A DNA stretch of 64,000 nt from NCBI RefSeq assembly GCF_020229735.1, contig NZ_CP083457.1, positions 62,001 through 126,000 on the forward strand. The letters are read 5' to 3'. The first letter of the stretch is position 1; every line of letters starts with the position of its first letter. The position numbers and the translations under genes are program-made. This stretch comes from Deinococcus taeanensis (lineage in GTDB: Bacteria > Deinococcota > Deinococci > Deinococcales > Deinococcaceae). Positions 8,784 through 16,847 of this stretch are shown here, piece after piece. The notes beneath the pieces are model-generated. The model saw only the letters and a list, made by a program, of their open reading frames with translations. It made no database searches and was not told the DNA's origin.

Positions 8784-10302
8784 GGATGTCCTTGAAGATG
8801 ATGGGCAGCGGCGTGGAGCGCGCGTCGAACACCCGCCCGCCACTCACCCGGGCGACTTGTGCCATCTCGTCAGGGCGGGCTTCGCCGAACAGAATCGGAA
8901 AGATGCGCGCCGCCCGGACATGCGCCGGCTGAGTGGCGTACTGCGCGAGGAACGCCTCGAGTTCCGGGCCTTCGTTGTTCTCGCCGTCGGTCATCAGGAC
9001 CACCGTGCGGATCCGTTCAGGCTGCGGCCCCTCGGCCTTCAGGTGCCTGAGGGCCTCGTTGAGGGCCGCGTAGATGGCCGTGCCCCCCTGCAGTTCGAGA
9101 CGTCCGGCATAGTCGTGAATCTGCCGGAGTGCCGCGCCTTCGTTGCCGCTGGGGCCCACCTCGAAGGTCTTCAGGTCATGAACCCGGTCGGCGAAGGTGA
9201 TCAGCCGGACCTGCTCGCGCGGCGCGAAGCGGGCGTACCGGCCGGTGACGCTGACGTCCCCCCCGGCCAGGGCCTGCAAGGCGCGTTTCAGCGCCGCCAG
9301 GCGCTCACCGCGCATCGAGCCGCTGATGTCCAGGACGAAGGTGGTGCTGGCCGGGCGGCGGTTCTCGTCGAGGTAGGCCCGCAGCGTCGCGTCAATCGCG
9401 CCGAGCGAACCAGGAAACGCCAGTTCGGGTGGCGCGTCCGTCTGCCCACCGGGGGTGCGCCGGCCGGTGCGCTCCCGGACCAGCGCCTGCGCCTGCGGGG
9501 TTTTCAGGTAGGCGGTGACGCGGCCGTACGCTGCGCGGGCGTCAGGGTTGAGCAGCATCAAGGGGTAGTCGGCGGTGACGACCCCCTCCTCGGGCATCAG
9601 GACCGTCAGGGGGGTACGCAGCCGCCCGGAGGCGTTGAGCTGCGTGATGACACTCTCGTAGTTGATCATGCCGCCGAGCGTGTCCTGATCACGCACGTAG
9701 GCGTCCGCGAGAAATCCGCTGGACCCGGCACTCAGGGCCACACCCCGCGCAAAGCCGCGCACCTCCGGCGTGTCGAGCTTCTCCAGGGCCACCGCGTCAC
9801 CGCCACCGGCCAGGGCGGACGTCACGCCGACCAGCGCGCTGAAACCGGAATTTGACGCCGCCGGGTTGGTCATGGCGTAGCTGAATTCCCCGTTTCCTGC
9901 CTTCACCGCGACGTCTTTCCACGAGACGCCCTTCTCCCAGCCCCACTGCCGCGCGAGGTCCTGACGCACGCCCAGAACCACGGGGCTGAGCATGGTGGGC
10001 GTCCGCGCGAGGATGCGCCGCGCCGCGCCGGGGTGCAGCTGCAGGTAGCGGTCACTGGACAGCCACGCGAGGTCAGCCCCCTGACCGGCAGCGATGCGTT
10101 CGGCCGCGTCGATGGTGCCAGTAGAGCGGAGCTTGAGCCGGACACCGGTGTTCCTGGCAATGGCGTCGAGCACCGGGCCTTCAAGGTCGCTCAGTTCCGA
10201 ACCGGCCAGAACGTCGAGCGTCTGCTCCCGCGCGGCAGGGGCGCAGCCCAGGAGCAGGCCGCTGAGCAGCACCCGGCTGAGCGTTTTCGTGGCCGCCTTC
10301 AC
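8770..10302 (-). CDS. Lipoprotein with solute-binding and VWA domains
   Basis: The 510-residue protein has a lipoprotein signal (LLLGC, lipid-modified C20). The first 300 residues resemble type II periplasmic solute-binding proteins, with LDVLAGSELSDLEG at the mature N-terminus and the hinge-region segment YAMTNPAASNSGFSALVG. The second half is a von Willebrand factor A domain with an intact MIDAS start, DISGSM near residues 324-330, and later T and D residues (LMTDGENNEG). Such fusions bind metal-dependent protein partners at the membrane face. Its start overlaps the upstream gene by the ATGA arrangement, so the three minus-strand genes form one operon. The ligand cannot be read from the sequence. 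Confidence 0.85.
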   Translation of the reverse strand: MKAATKTLSRVLLSGLLLGCAPAAREQTLDVLAGSELSDLEGPVLDAIARNTGVRLKLRSTGTIDAAERIAAGQGADLAWLSSDRYLQLHPGAARRILARTPTMLSPVVLGVRQDLARQWGWEKGVSWKDVAVKAGNGEFSYAMTNPAASNSGFSALVGVTSALAGGGDAVALEKLDTPEVRGFARGVALSAGSSGFLADAYVRDQDTLGGMINYESVITQLNASGRLRTPLTVLMPEEGVVTADYPLMLLNPDARAAYGRVTAYLKTPQAQALVRERTGRRTPGGQTDAPPELAFPGSLGAIDATLRAYLDENRRPASTTFVLDISGSMRGERLAALKRALQALAGGDVSVTGRYARFAPREQVRLITFADRVHDLKTFEVGPSGNEGAALRQIHDYAGRLELQGGTAIYAALNEALRHLKAEGPQPERIRTVVLMTDGENNEGPELEAFLAQYATQPAHVRAARIFPILFGEARPDEMAQVARVSGGRVFDARSTPLPIIFKDIRAYQ

Positions 10303-11351
10303 TGCGCGCCTCCACTGACGCCCTGCACCAGGGCGTCGAGGACCGCGGCGGCGGGCAGGTCAATCGCGTCACCTGCGGACGCCGCCACCGCGCCCCTGGC
10401 GGCGGCGTTCATGGCGCTGGCAAACACCCGGGGATCAAGGGTGCGCCAGCCGTGTTGCGCGGCGAGGCCCTGCAGTTCGGGCTCCGTGAGGGCCTGCGCG
10501 AGACGTGCGCCCGGGTCACTCAGCGACACTAGGGCGTGCCGGGTGTACGTGTTGGGCGTCAGGGCGACCAGGCGCATGGCGGAATTGAGGCGCCGGGCCC
10601 GCCCGGCGGTGATGAACTGCGCTTCGTAGACCAGCACCAGTGGCGCTTTGCTCATTCCGATAGCGAGGTAGTCCTCAAACGGACCCTGGCTGCTGGCGTC
10701 CTGATACCCCTGCAGCGCGAACATCGGGCGGAGCCTGGGCAGCAGCGCCGGGACGCTGTGTTCGTCCGGCACCTGCTCACCGTTCTGCGTGAAGGCCGCC
10801 ACGCCCAGGAAGGCCGCTGCGGAACTTGACGTTCTCGGGTCGGTGGTCGACACCAGGACCGTTCGCGCGGACTTGAAAGGACTTCCGGGCAGGTCCCGCC
10901 ACCGCTGACCGCGCAGGGAGAAGTCAAGCAGCCGGGCAACGTTGAGCGTCTGATTGTCCAGCACCCGGGCGCGCTTCAGGGTGGGCAGCAGGCTCGCCCA
11001 GGTGGCCACGGCGAGCGGGGTGTAGAAGATGTCAGTGACCTGCGCGTTTTGCCCTGCCCTGAGGGCCGTTTGCCGCGCGGCCGCACTGCCGGAGGGAAAG
11101 GCAAAGTCGTAGCCGCTCAGCGTGCGCGCGGCGATGTCGCGGGAACCGGCGGTTTCCACGGTGACGGTCAAGCCACGCTTTTTCAACGCAGCTTTTACGG
11201 CGGGATCCGCGAAGAAATCTGCCTTCTCCGAACCGATCAGGCCTTTCAGGACCGTGATGCGGGGGTGTTGCTGAGCGTAACTGCGGTAGCCGCCGTAGGC
11301 GGCGCCGAGCAGCAGCGCGCCGCTGAGGAGGGGAGCAAGGGTGCGTTTCAT
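10299..11351 (-). CDS. Periplasmic substrate-binding protein, first gene of VWA operon
   Basis: The 350-residue product has a signal/anchor segment (LSGALLLGAAYGGYRSYA) followed by a type II solute-binding fold: ITVLKGLIGSEKADFFADPAV at the start, SGYDFAFPSGSA in the middle, and LVSTTDPRTSSSAAAFLG, the hinge typical of molybdate/sulfate-like binding proteins. It lacks a lipobox cysteine, so it is soluble or anchored by its helix. It overlaps the downstream SBP-VWA gene by 4 nt. No ABC permease or ATPase is next to it, so this operon probably does not drive classical import; a sensory or assembly role is an inference. Confidence 0.75.
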   Translation of the reverse strand: MKRTLAPLLSGALLLGAAYGGYRSYAQQHPRITVLKGLIGSEKADFFADPAVKAALKKRGLTVTVETAGSRDIAARTLSGYDFAFPSGSAAARQTALRAGQNAQVTDIFYTPLAVATWASLLPTLKRARVLDNQTLNVARLLDFSLRGQRWRDLPGSPFKSARTVLVSTTDPRTSSSAAAFLGVAAFTQNGEQVPDEHSVPALLPRLRPMFALQGYQDASSQGPFEDYLAIGMSKAPLVLVYEAQFITAGRARRLNSAMRLVALTPNTYTRHALVSLSDPGARLAQALTEPELQGLAAQHGWRTLDPRVFASAMNAAARGAVAASAGDAIDLPAAAVLDALVQGVSGGAQ

Positions 11352-12275
11352 CCGGCGCTCCGGTGGAAGCTCAGGGAAAGCCCGTCGTGCGGGGCTCCGG
11401 CGCAGGCCCTGGTCATCGTTGCCGGGCCTTTCTGGATCGTTGGTGCGCTCATCCTGAATTCATGGTGCAGGGGCCGTGTCACCGTTGTGTCAGCCCAACC
11501 AGGGCGGAACTGGGCACAGGCGCAGTGTGTCAGCGGGGTGTCTTGACGCGCTTTGTGTCCAGACCGGACACGCCAGCCTCAGCGGTCAGATTCTGCGTGA
11601 CCAGCCCTGAGCGGGCGTGCGCGGCGTGCTCAGGTGCCCCCGACAGCCCTGGCGGGTCGGGGGCACCTGGGCGCGTGGAGCGGCCTGAGTCGGGCCCAAC
11701 CTGACCGGAGCCCAACCAGGGTCATCCGCTGTCATGACCCACGCTTGGGGTTGCAGCGGCACTGAACCAGGCATCAATTCCACACGGGTATGTCCATGAA
11801 TTCAAGAATGGCCGCGCCTTCAGGTGTGCTGGCCGCATCCGCGCGGGCACCACGGCAGGACGCGGCCATCGCAGCGCAACCTGAGGCATGACGTCAGGCG
11901 CTCTGAGCCCGAGTGGGACCCCCTGGCCCGGTCGTCCGGGCCTGAAGACAATCTTCCCGGGTCGTCCTGGTCTGAACCACACGCGGCAGCACGCCCTGCT
12001 GACCCGGAGCCCGGGCTGTCCGGTTCCGGTCGAGAACGACGCCAATCCCGCCGCGCCTGCCAGATGTCACGGCGGCGCGTCGCGGGAAGTGCCGTACAGC
12101 GCAGAGCTCACGCAGTCGCTCAGGATGGGCTGGAGCGGCTGGACTTCTCGCCTCTTCGGCACCTTGGAGCGGAGCGCGGTGGACGCGGGGGGCACCGGTT
12201 GCGGCGCTTCACCGGCCCGCCTCGAAGCTGAGTGTCGGCCGCCCCTTTTCCTGGGGCTTCTGATTACACTGCACC
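11352..12275. other. Intergenic stretch, direct repeat, no supported gene
   Basis: A 924-bp gap between divergent transcription units. No frame on either strand shows a recognisable domain. Two imperfect direct copies of a roughly 20-nt sequence containing GGTCGTCC and ending CTGAA lie at about 11926-11946 and 11958-11978. A small GCCCC/GGGGC hairpin at about 12241-12257 precedes the promoter of the acetyltransferase gene. Confidence 0.4.
12265..12270 (+). promoter_or_regulatory. Leaderless-type -10 box of GNAT gene
   Basis: TACACT ends 5 nt before the ATG at 12276, and there is no ribosome site. A TANNNT box this close to a start codon is the arrangement of leaderless Deinococcus genes, so transcription probably begins at or next to the A of the ATG. 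Confidence 0.55.
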
Positions 12276-12845
12276 ATGAGTCAGGTTATCCCCACGCTGA
12301 CCACCCATCGCCTGCGTCTTCGGCCCTTCGCCGAGCCCGATGAGCCTGGCTTGATTGACCTGCTCAGGTCGCCGCAGGTGGCCGACGGCATGCTGTCCAT
12401 CCCCTCACCGTATCCGCCGGAGCTGGCACGGTCCTGGATTCTGTCCCGGGCGGCAGCGGCCGAACAGGGGCAGGCCTTGTCCTGGGCCATTACGCTGGCG
12501 GAGACGTCCCAGCTGTTGGGTGGGGTCACCCTGAGCCCCGACCCGGGGCGGACGCGCGCCGAGCTCGGGTATTGGCTCGGCGTACCGTTCTGGGGGCGCG
12601 GCTACGCCTCCGAGGCCCTGCCAGTCATCCTTGAGTTCGGGTACGACCATCTGGGGCTCCACCGCATTCAAGCCACGGTTTTTCCACGGAACCGGGCGTC
12701 AGCGCGAGTCCTGGAAAAATCCGCTTTCCGGCGGGAAGGCGTATTGCGCGGATTCGCACGAAAGGGCGACACGTTTGAGGACCTCATCATGTATGCGAGG
12801 CTGCGCACTGACGAGACAGAGCACCACACCGGGCGTCCGCATTGA
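12276..12845 (+). CDS. GNAT N-acetyltransferase, RimJ/RimL-like
   Basis: The 189-residue protein is a complete GNAT enzyme of the Acetyltransf_3 type. It opens with LTTHRLRLRPFAEPDE (beta1/alpha1), has ELGYWLGVPFWGRGYASEAL (the acetyl-CoA pyrophosphate loop with the WGRGYA signature), and ends with NRASARVLEKSAFRREGVLR, the usual alpha4/beta6-7 segment. These cytoplasmic enzymes transfer acetyl from acetyl-CoA to amino groups of proteins or small molecules; the acceptor is unknown. The gene is monocistronic, with a leaderless promoter. Confidence 0.85.
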   Translation: MSQVIPTLTTHRLRLRPFAEPDEPGLIDLLRSPQVADGMLSIPSPYPPELARSWILSRAAAAEQGQALSWAITLAETSQLLGGVTLSPDPGRTRAELGYWLGVPFWGRGYASEALPVILEFGYDHLGLHRIQATVFPRNRASARVLEKSAFRREGVLRGFARKGDTFEDLIMYARLRTDETEHHTGRPH

Positions 12846-13349
12846 GGGTCGTGGTTGGCATCCGTCCAAGGGGGCATCCACTTGTGAGGAGGACGGCCAT
12901 GATGACCGGCAGTGAGGGCAGCGTCCCGGTCTGAGAGGAGAGCTGAGCACGGACCAGCGGAGAACAGGCATCTTCAACGGGGTGGCCGGGATTCAGTCGA
13001 TGCTCTTCCCGTCACCTGGTGGGACGCCGTGGGTCCGACCGGAGAGGACGACACCCAACGCTGTGCCCGTTCCTGCCGGAGCGCAGCCACCCACCAGGTC
13101 ACGCCTGGCCACGCTGTTTTGTGCAGGGTCACCGGCTGCGTCACGTGAGGCAGGACCCGGCCATCAGGGCATACCCAGGCGTGGCGTTTGAAGCCGATGG
13201 AAGCCCTTTGTCCAGAAGGGGCGCAGCAGTCCGCATTGGGCACGACCTGCCGGCAGCGGCGTCGCATCTGCACCCACCCCTGCACCCGGCACAGGTGAGC
13301 AGATGGTGGCGCCCCCGTACTTCTGGAGGTGCTTCACCAGGGAAGGGCC
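12846..13349. other. Intergenic stretch before the IS5-type element
   Basis: About 500 bp with only low-quality overlapping frames. I see no domain, ribosome site or promoter that would support a gene. It ends at the TA target duplication of the transposon that begins at 13352. Confidence 0.35.
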
Positions 13350-13351
13350 TA

Positions 13352-13368
13352 GGGCGTGTCGGCCAAGG
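13352..13368 (+). repeat. Left terminal inverted repeat of IS5-type element
   Basis: GGGCGTGTCGGCCAAGG reads inward from the left boundary and matches 16 of 17 positions of the inward-reading right end. It is immediately preceded by TA (13350-13351). Confidence 0.75.
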
Positions 13369-13396
13369 AGAGCATGAAATACGCTCATCGGTAGCT

Positions 13397-13693
13397 ATGG
13401 ACCTCGATGAACTCCAACATTGGCTGAACACGTCAAAACAAGGCCTGATCACACACGGAGTCAAGGCCAAGATCATCCAAGGTGATGGTCTCGGCATGGA
13501 TCCTGACATCGTATTCGACCTGGAATCCGACACGGTGATCGCCACGATTGGCATCTGGTTTAGCCTGCAGGAAGCAGAAATCCATGCCGTCTCAACGGCA
13601 TCAAATACACCTGTGGTTCTTGATCGGATTCAGGTGCACAACAGCAACTTTGACGAGATATTCAGCCCCATCATTCAGCTATTCAAGCCATGA
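13397..13693 (+). CDS. TriTu-like immunity protein, transposon passenger
   Basis: This 98-residue acidic protein starts MDLDELQHWL and contains DPDIVFDLESDTVIATIGIW followed by a short strand-rich tail ending SPIIQLFKP. The pattern of an N-terminal helix, a central beta-meander with an I..W segment, and a C-terminal helix is like the small TriTu-type immunity proteins of polymorphic toxin systems; that assignment is by eye and tentative. Base composition is visibly lower in GC than its neighbours, a sign of foreign origin. It lies inside the IS5-type inverted repeats, 45 nt from the left end, and stops 9 nt from the convergent transposase stop. No cognate toxin is visible nearby. The frame is open further upstream, but ATG 13397 begins the conserved-looking part. 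Confidence 0.55.
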   Translation: MDLDELQHWLNTSKQGLITHGVKAKIIQGDGLGMDPDIVFDLESDTVIATIGIWFSLQEAEIHAVSTASNTPVVLDRIQVHNSNFDEIFSPIIQLFKP

Positions 13694-13759
13694 TGGGTCA
13701 GGTTAGAGCCAGAGCAGGACAGCGGCTAATGTCAACCAGCATTGATAGCTCGCGGCTCG

Positions 13760-13762
13760 CTT
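13760..13762. repeat. Target site duplication CTT, left
   Basis: CTT immediately left of the IS3 end is repeated at 15019-15021 immediately right of the other end, a 3-bp duplication typical of the IS3 family. Confidence 0.75.
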
Positions 13763-13788
13763 TGATCTGTCAAGGGTTTGGTGGAGCC

Positions 13789-14682
13789 TCAGTTCAGGAT
13801 GTAAGCCTGCTCCTCGAAGGCCGTCGGTGACTGATACCCCAACGACGAGTGACGACGGCGACGGTTATAGAACACTTCAATCCACTCGAACACCTCTGTC
13901 CGTGTCTGGGCACGGTCCCACTGCGCTTCACCAAGCCCCATCTCCGTCTTCAATGTCGCAAAAAAGCTTTCCTGGACAGCATTATCCCAACAATCCCCCG
14001 CCTCGCTCATACTCTGAACGGCCTGCAGTCTGTCCAGCGCCTGCTGGTACACATCGCTCGTATACTGGCTCCCTCGATCCGAGTGATGCAGGAGTCCGCC
14101 TGGTGGTTTCCGACGCGCTACGGCCATCTCCAACGCCGCTGTGACCAGCGGCGTCTGAAGTCGCTCATTCAGCGCCCAGCCGACAATTTTCCTCGAGTAC
14201 AGGTCCATGACCGTTGCCAAGTACAACCAGCCATCACGGGTGGGTAGGTACGTCATATCCGTGACCCACTTCTGGTTCGGGGCATCCGCAGTGAATGCCC
14301 GATCAAGAATGTTTTCTGCGACTGGACGCGAAGATTTCGTTTTGGTCGTCGTACGGAACTTCCGTTTCCCACGTGCGACAAGCAGGGCTTGTCGCATGAG
14401 CCGCCTGATCCGCTGACGACTGACCTGCTCTCCCTGTGCCTTCAGGTCGGCTTGGATGCGCAGCGCCCCGTATGTTCCCCGGCTTTCCTCGAAGCTGGTC
14501 CTGATTTTCTCGATCAGCACGCGGTCTTTTGTGATCCTCTTGCTCTCCGGCCTTCCCCGCGAAGCGTAGTACCCGCTGATGCCCACCTCGAGAACCCGGC
14601 ACATCAGTTCCACTGGGAACTCGTTCTGGTGCCCCTCGATGAATTTGAAGATCAGGGCTGCTTCGCGAAGAAGGCCAGTGCT
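13789..14682 (-). CDS. IS3 transposase OrfB (DDE integrase domain)
   Basis: OrfB has the IS3 HTH_21 segment (SRGTYGALRIQADLKAQG) followed by the rve catalytic core: first aspartate in WVTDMTYL, second in HHSDRGSQYTS, and glutamate in AVQESFFATLKTE, then the C-terminal YNRRRRHSSLGYQSP. It is most likely made as an OrfAB fusion by -1 slippage at 14687-14681 (minus strand AAAAAAG), after which the frame reads STGLLREAA; the listed start is that slip site. The frame itself extends upstream to 14832. All three catalytic residues are present, so the enzyme should be functional. Confidence 0.88.
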   Translation of the reverse strand, partial: STGLLREAALIFKFIEGHQNEFPVELMCRVLEVGISGYYASRGRPESKRITKDRVLIEKIRTSFEESRGTYGALRIQADLKAQGEQVSRQRIRRLMRQALLVARGKRKFRTTTKTKSSRPVAENILDRAFTADAPNQKWVTDMTYLPTRDGWLYLATVMDLYSRKIVGWALNERLQTPLVTAALEMAVARRKPPGGLLHHSDRGSQYTSDVYQQALDRLQAVQSMSEAGDCWDNAVQESFFATLKTEMGLGEAQWDRAQTRTEVFEWIEVFYNRRRRHSSLGYQSPTAFEEQAYILN

Positions 14683-14960
14683 TTTTTCAGAATATCCCGT
14701 TCCTGTCGTGCAATTTCCAGTTCCCGCTCCAGTTCCTTGAGTCGAGCCTCCTGTGGTGAAAGGGCGGGGATTCCCCGCCCGGTGAAGGCTGGGCGGCCAG
14801 CGGCCGTCTGGGTGTCCTGCTGCTGCTTCCACCGGACCACGTAGTGAGGGGGAACGCCAAGGTCACGGGCAATCTGGGCGCAACTCTTTCCGGTCGTGCG
14901 GACCAGCCGGACGGCTTCTTGTTTGAACTCAGCGGTGAATTTCTGCTTGGGTACGGACAT
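14652..14960 (-). CDS. IS3 transposase OrfA (HTH)
   Basis: OrfA is 102 residues. The N-terminal half (KFTAEFKQEAVRLV, then SCAQIARDLGVPPHYVVRWK) is the HTH_Tnp_1 domain that binds the IS ends, and the second half (ARLKELERELEIARQERDIL) is a leucine-zipper coiled coil for multimerisation. ATG 14960 follows GGAGGACAG. The A6G run near its end is the frameshift signal for OrfAB. Confidence 0.88.
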   Translation of the reverse strand: MSVPKQKFTAEFKQEAVRLVRTTGKSCAQIARDLGVPPHYVVRWKQQQDTQTAAGRPAFTGRGIPALSPQEARLKELERELEIARQERDILKKALAFFAKQP

Positions 14961-15796
14961 TCTGTCCTCCAGTGTGGATCACACTGAACTTACCCTCCAC
15001 CAAACTCTATCCAGTTCACTTGTCATAGCACGTGGCGATGCGCCGAATGCGCTTGAGTCGGTTGACCAGACGTTCGACCTTGTTCCGTTCCTTGTACACG
15101 ACCGCGTCGAAACAGAGATCGTCCCCCTGATCTTTGCGCCTGGGTATCGTGACCCGAATGCCACGGCTGTGCAGATACTTCCGAGTCGTCGTGTAGCTAT
15201 AGCCCTTGTCGCCCACGATACGGTCAGGGCGAACTCGTGGTCGTCCTCGTCCTTCACGCTTCACAGCGCCAGTTTCGACCAACGGCTGCAGGAATTTGGA
15301 CTCATGTCGCTCCCCGCCGCTGAGAACAAAGACCATGGGTTTGCCGTGCCCTTCCGCACGCAGATGAATCTTCGTACTGAATCCACCGCGTGATCGTCCG
15401 AGCGCTTCATCGGCTTGACCGCCTCGTGCGCCGGCAGCACATTGGTGTGCTCGCACCACGGTGCCGTCCACGAAGTGCATGGACCAGTCGAGCTGGCCCT
15501 GCATGTCAGCCAGACGTTGCAACTCTGCCCAAATCGTCTGCCAGATACCTTTGGCCGTCCAACGACGAAACCGGCTGGCAATGGTCGTCCACTTCCCGAA
15601 GCGTTCAGGGACGTCCCGCCACGGCGCGCCTGTGCGCAGAACCCAGACGATGCCACTCACGACGGGGCGATGCGCCAGATAGGGACGCCCAAGACCCACC
15701 AGAGGTGGCAGGAGAGGCTCCAGACGTGCCCATTGTTCATCCGTGATTTCTTCGCGCCACAGCACGAAAAGATACGTCATTGCCTTCGGTTCCTAC

Positions 15797-15813
15797 CCTT
15801 GGCCTACACGCCC
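15797..15813 (-). repeat. Right terminal inverted repeat of IS5-type element
   Basis: The complement reads GGGCGTGTAGGCCAAGG inward and matches the left repeat at 16 of 17 positions. TA follows at 15814-15815. Confidence 0.75.
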
Positions 15814-15815
15814 TA

Positions 15816-16275
15816 GGACCAGGCTGGACCCTCCCCGAAGGTGGCTCTTGACCGGCAGATGCGGCTGTAGACGTACCGGGACAGAAGCAAGGTTCCTTGA
15901 CCTGGCCCCACTGCTTCTGGGCCTGGAACGGCCGTCTCGCCTGAGGCCCCGCACGGCGCAGGCCGTGAAAGTCGCCTCCCCTGAGTCAGACCTACGGCTC
16001 CAGTTGTGGTTGCCCTTCTGGGAACGCCGCTTCCCCGCCTCAGGTCGTCAAGGAGCACACCGCCCATTTAAAGGTATGTTGAGGAGGCAGCATAAGGCAC
16101 ATATCGTCTGGCGGCCGGCCCGTCATCGCTTCCCGGGGCAGGTGAAACGCGCTCATGGCGCTAAGGGTCCGTCCAGAAGGAATCAGGGCGCCTGCTCAAG
16201 TCAGGCCAGTCAGGCTGTACCAGACCCTTGACCCCTCACCGGTTCGTTGCCGGGCGGTTCCACAGGAGGAGCATC
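15816..16275. other. Intergenic stretch without a supported gene
   Basis: About 460 bp between the transposon and the OsmC-like gene. Frames on both strands are short and without known domains. A ribosome site (AGGAGGAG) for the OsmC-like gene lies at its right end. Confidence 0.4.
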
Positions 16276-16671
16276 ATGGACATTGAAGTGCAGGTTGTTC
16301 AGGTCGGCCGGACCACCGGTCAGGGTACGGCCCGTTCACATCACGTGTTGATTGACCGTCCCCTGGACAAAGGAGGAGAGGACCGCGGCATGATGGGCGG
16401 TGAGCATGTGCTGATCGCGCTGGGCGGTTGTTTTCTGAGCAACCTGCTGGCCGCCATTCAGGCGCGCGGGGCGGCGACAGACAATGTCCGGCTCAGCATT
16501 ACCGGTCACCTGAGCGCTGCGCCGGCACGCTTCGGCGCCATCGATGTGCTGGTGTCGGCCGATACAGATGACCGGGCGATGCTGGAAAAACTGGTTGAGA
16601 TCGCAGACCGCGCGTGTATCGTTTCGAACACCTTGCGGCTGGCGGTTGATCTTCACTTTCGCCTCGCCTGA
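16276..16671 (+). CDS. OsmC-family peroxiredoxin-like protein
   Basis: The 131-residue protein has the two OsmC/Ohr cysteines in the expected places: C52 in ALGGCFLSN and C114 in DRACIVSNTL, separated by a beta-alpha region. Members reduce organic hydroperoxides or act on small thiol-reactive compounds in the cytoplasm. MGGEHVLIALGGC is typical of the YhfA/OsmC branch rather than Ohr. ATG 16276 is preceded by a strong AGGAGGAGC; a longer frame from 16228 lacks such a site. It is monocistronic beside a transposon. Confidence 0.85.
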   Translation: MDIEVQVVQVGRTTGQGTARSHHVLIDRPLDKGGEDRGMMGGEHVLIALGGCFLSNLLAAIQARGAATDNVRLSITGHLSAAPARFGAIDVLVSADTDDRAMLEKLVEIADRACIVSNTLRLAVDLHFRLA

Positions 16672-16847
16672 CAGCGGGGCGGTTGTCGGTCGCGCTGCGG
16701 TTCAGCCCAGACCCCGGAGGCCCGGCGTGTGCTGAACCCCCAGGGGCGTGGGCAGGCTATTGAAGACACACGGGCCTGAAGGCCCTCACTTCGTCGAACA
16801 CGGGTCTGGAGGACGGCGGCTGACCCGCTGGCGCTCAGACCGGCGGT

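Larger units (their letters stand above)
13763..15018 (-). mobile_element. IS3-family insertion sequence, complete
   Basis: The 1256-bp element has imperfect inverted ends, the left reading TGATCTGTCAAGGGTTTGG inward and the right reading TGAACTGGATAGAGTTTGG inward, both continuing TGGAG and, after five bases, AGTTCA. It is flanked by CTT on both sides. It carries overlapping orfA and orfB with a programmed -1 frameshift site. All parts look intact, so the element is probably active or recently active. It is inserted in the IS5 transposase gene. Confidence 0.88.
13703..15780 (-). pseudogene. IS5/IS427-group transposase interrupted by IS3
   Basis: The main piece runs from ATG 15780 and ends prematurely in RRIATCYDK at a TGA (15016-15018) that belongs to the IS3 element. 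It has the DUF4096 N-terminus (EITDEQWARLEPLLPP), the DDE-type DWSMHFVDGTVVRAH and a late VVYKERNKVERLVNRLKR segment with the catalytic glutamate. Joining it to 13703-13759 after removing the IS3 copy and one CTT repeat restores RAASYQ, then LTLAAVLLWL and a TAA, the expected IS5 C-terminus, giving 272 residues. The insertion near the C-terminus probably inactivates it. Confidence 0.85.
13352..15813 (-). mobile_element. IS5-family element carrying a passenger gene, split by IS3
   Basis: The element is bounded by 17-bp inverted repeats, 13352-13368 (GGGCGTGTCGGCCAAGG) and the complement of 15797-15813, which differ at one base, and is flanked by TA at 13350-13351 and 15814-15815, the duplication expected of the IS427 group. 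Between them lie a small gene (13397-13693, plus strand) and, tail to tail, a transposase (minus strand) interrupted by an IS3 element at 13763-15018. Without the IS3 insertion and its duplication the element would be about 1.2 kb, some 300-350 bp longer than usual for this group, which is the size of the passenger gene. Confidence 0.75.

Noticed and set aside
11926..11978. Possible tandem repeat array or small RNA
   Set aside because: Only two imperfect copies of about 20 nt; insufficient for an array.
13019..13396. Upstream extension of the TriTu-like gene
   Set aside because: The extension crosses the transposon boundary and has a different composition; the coherent protein starts at 13397.
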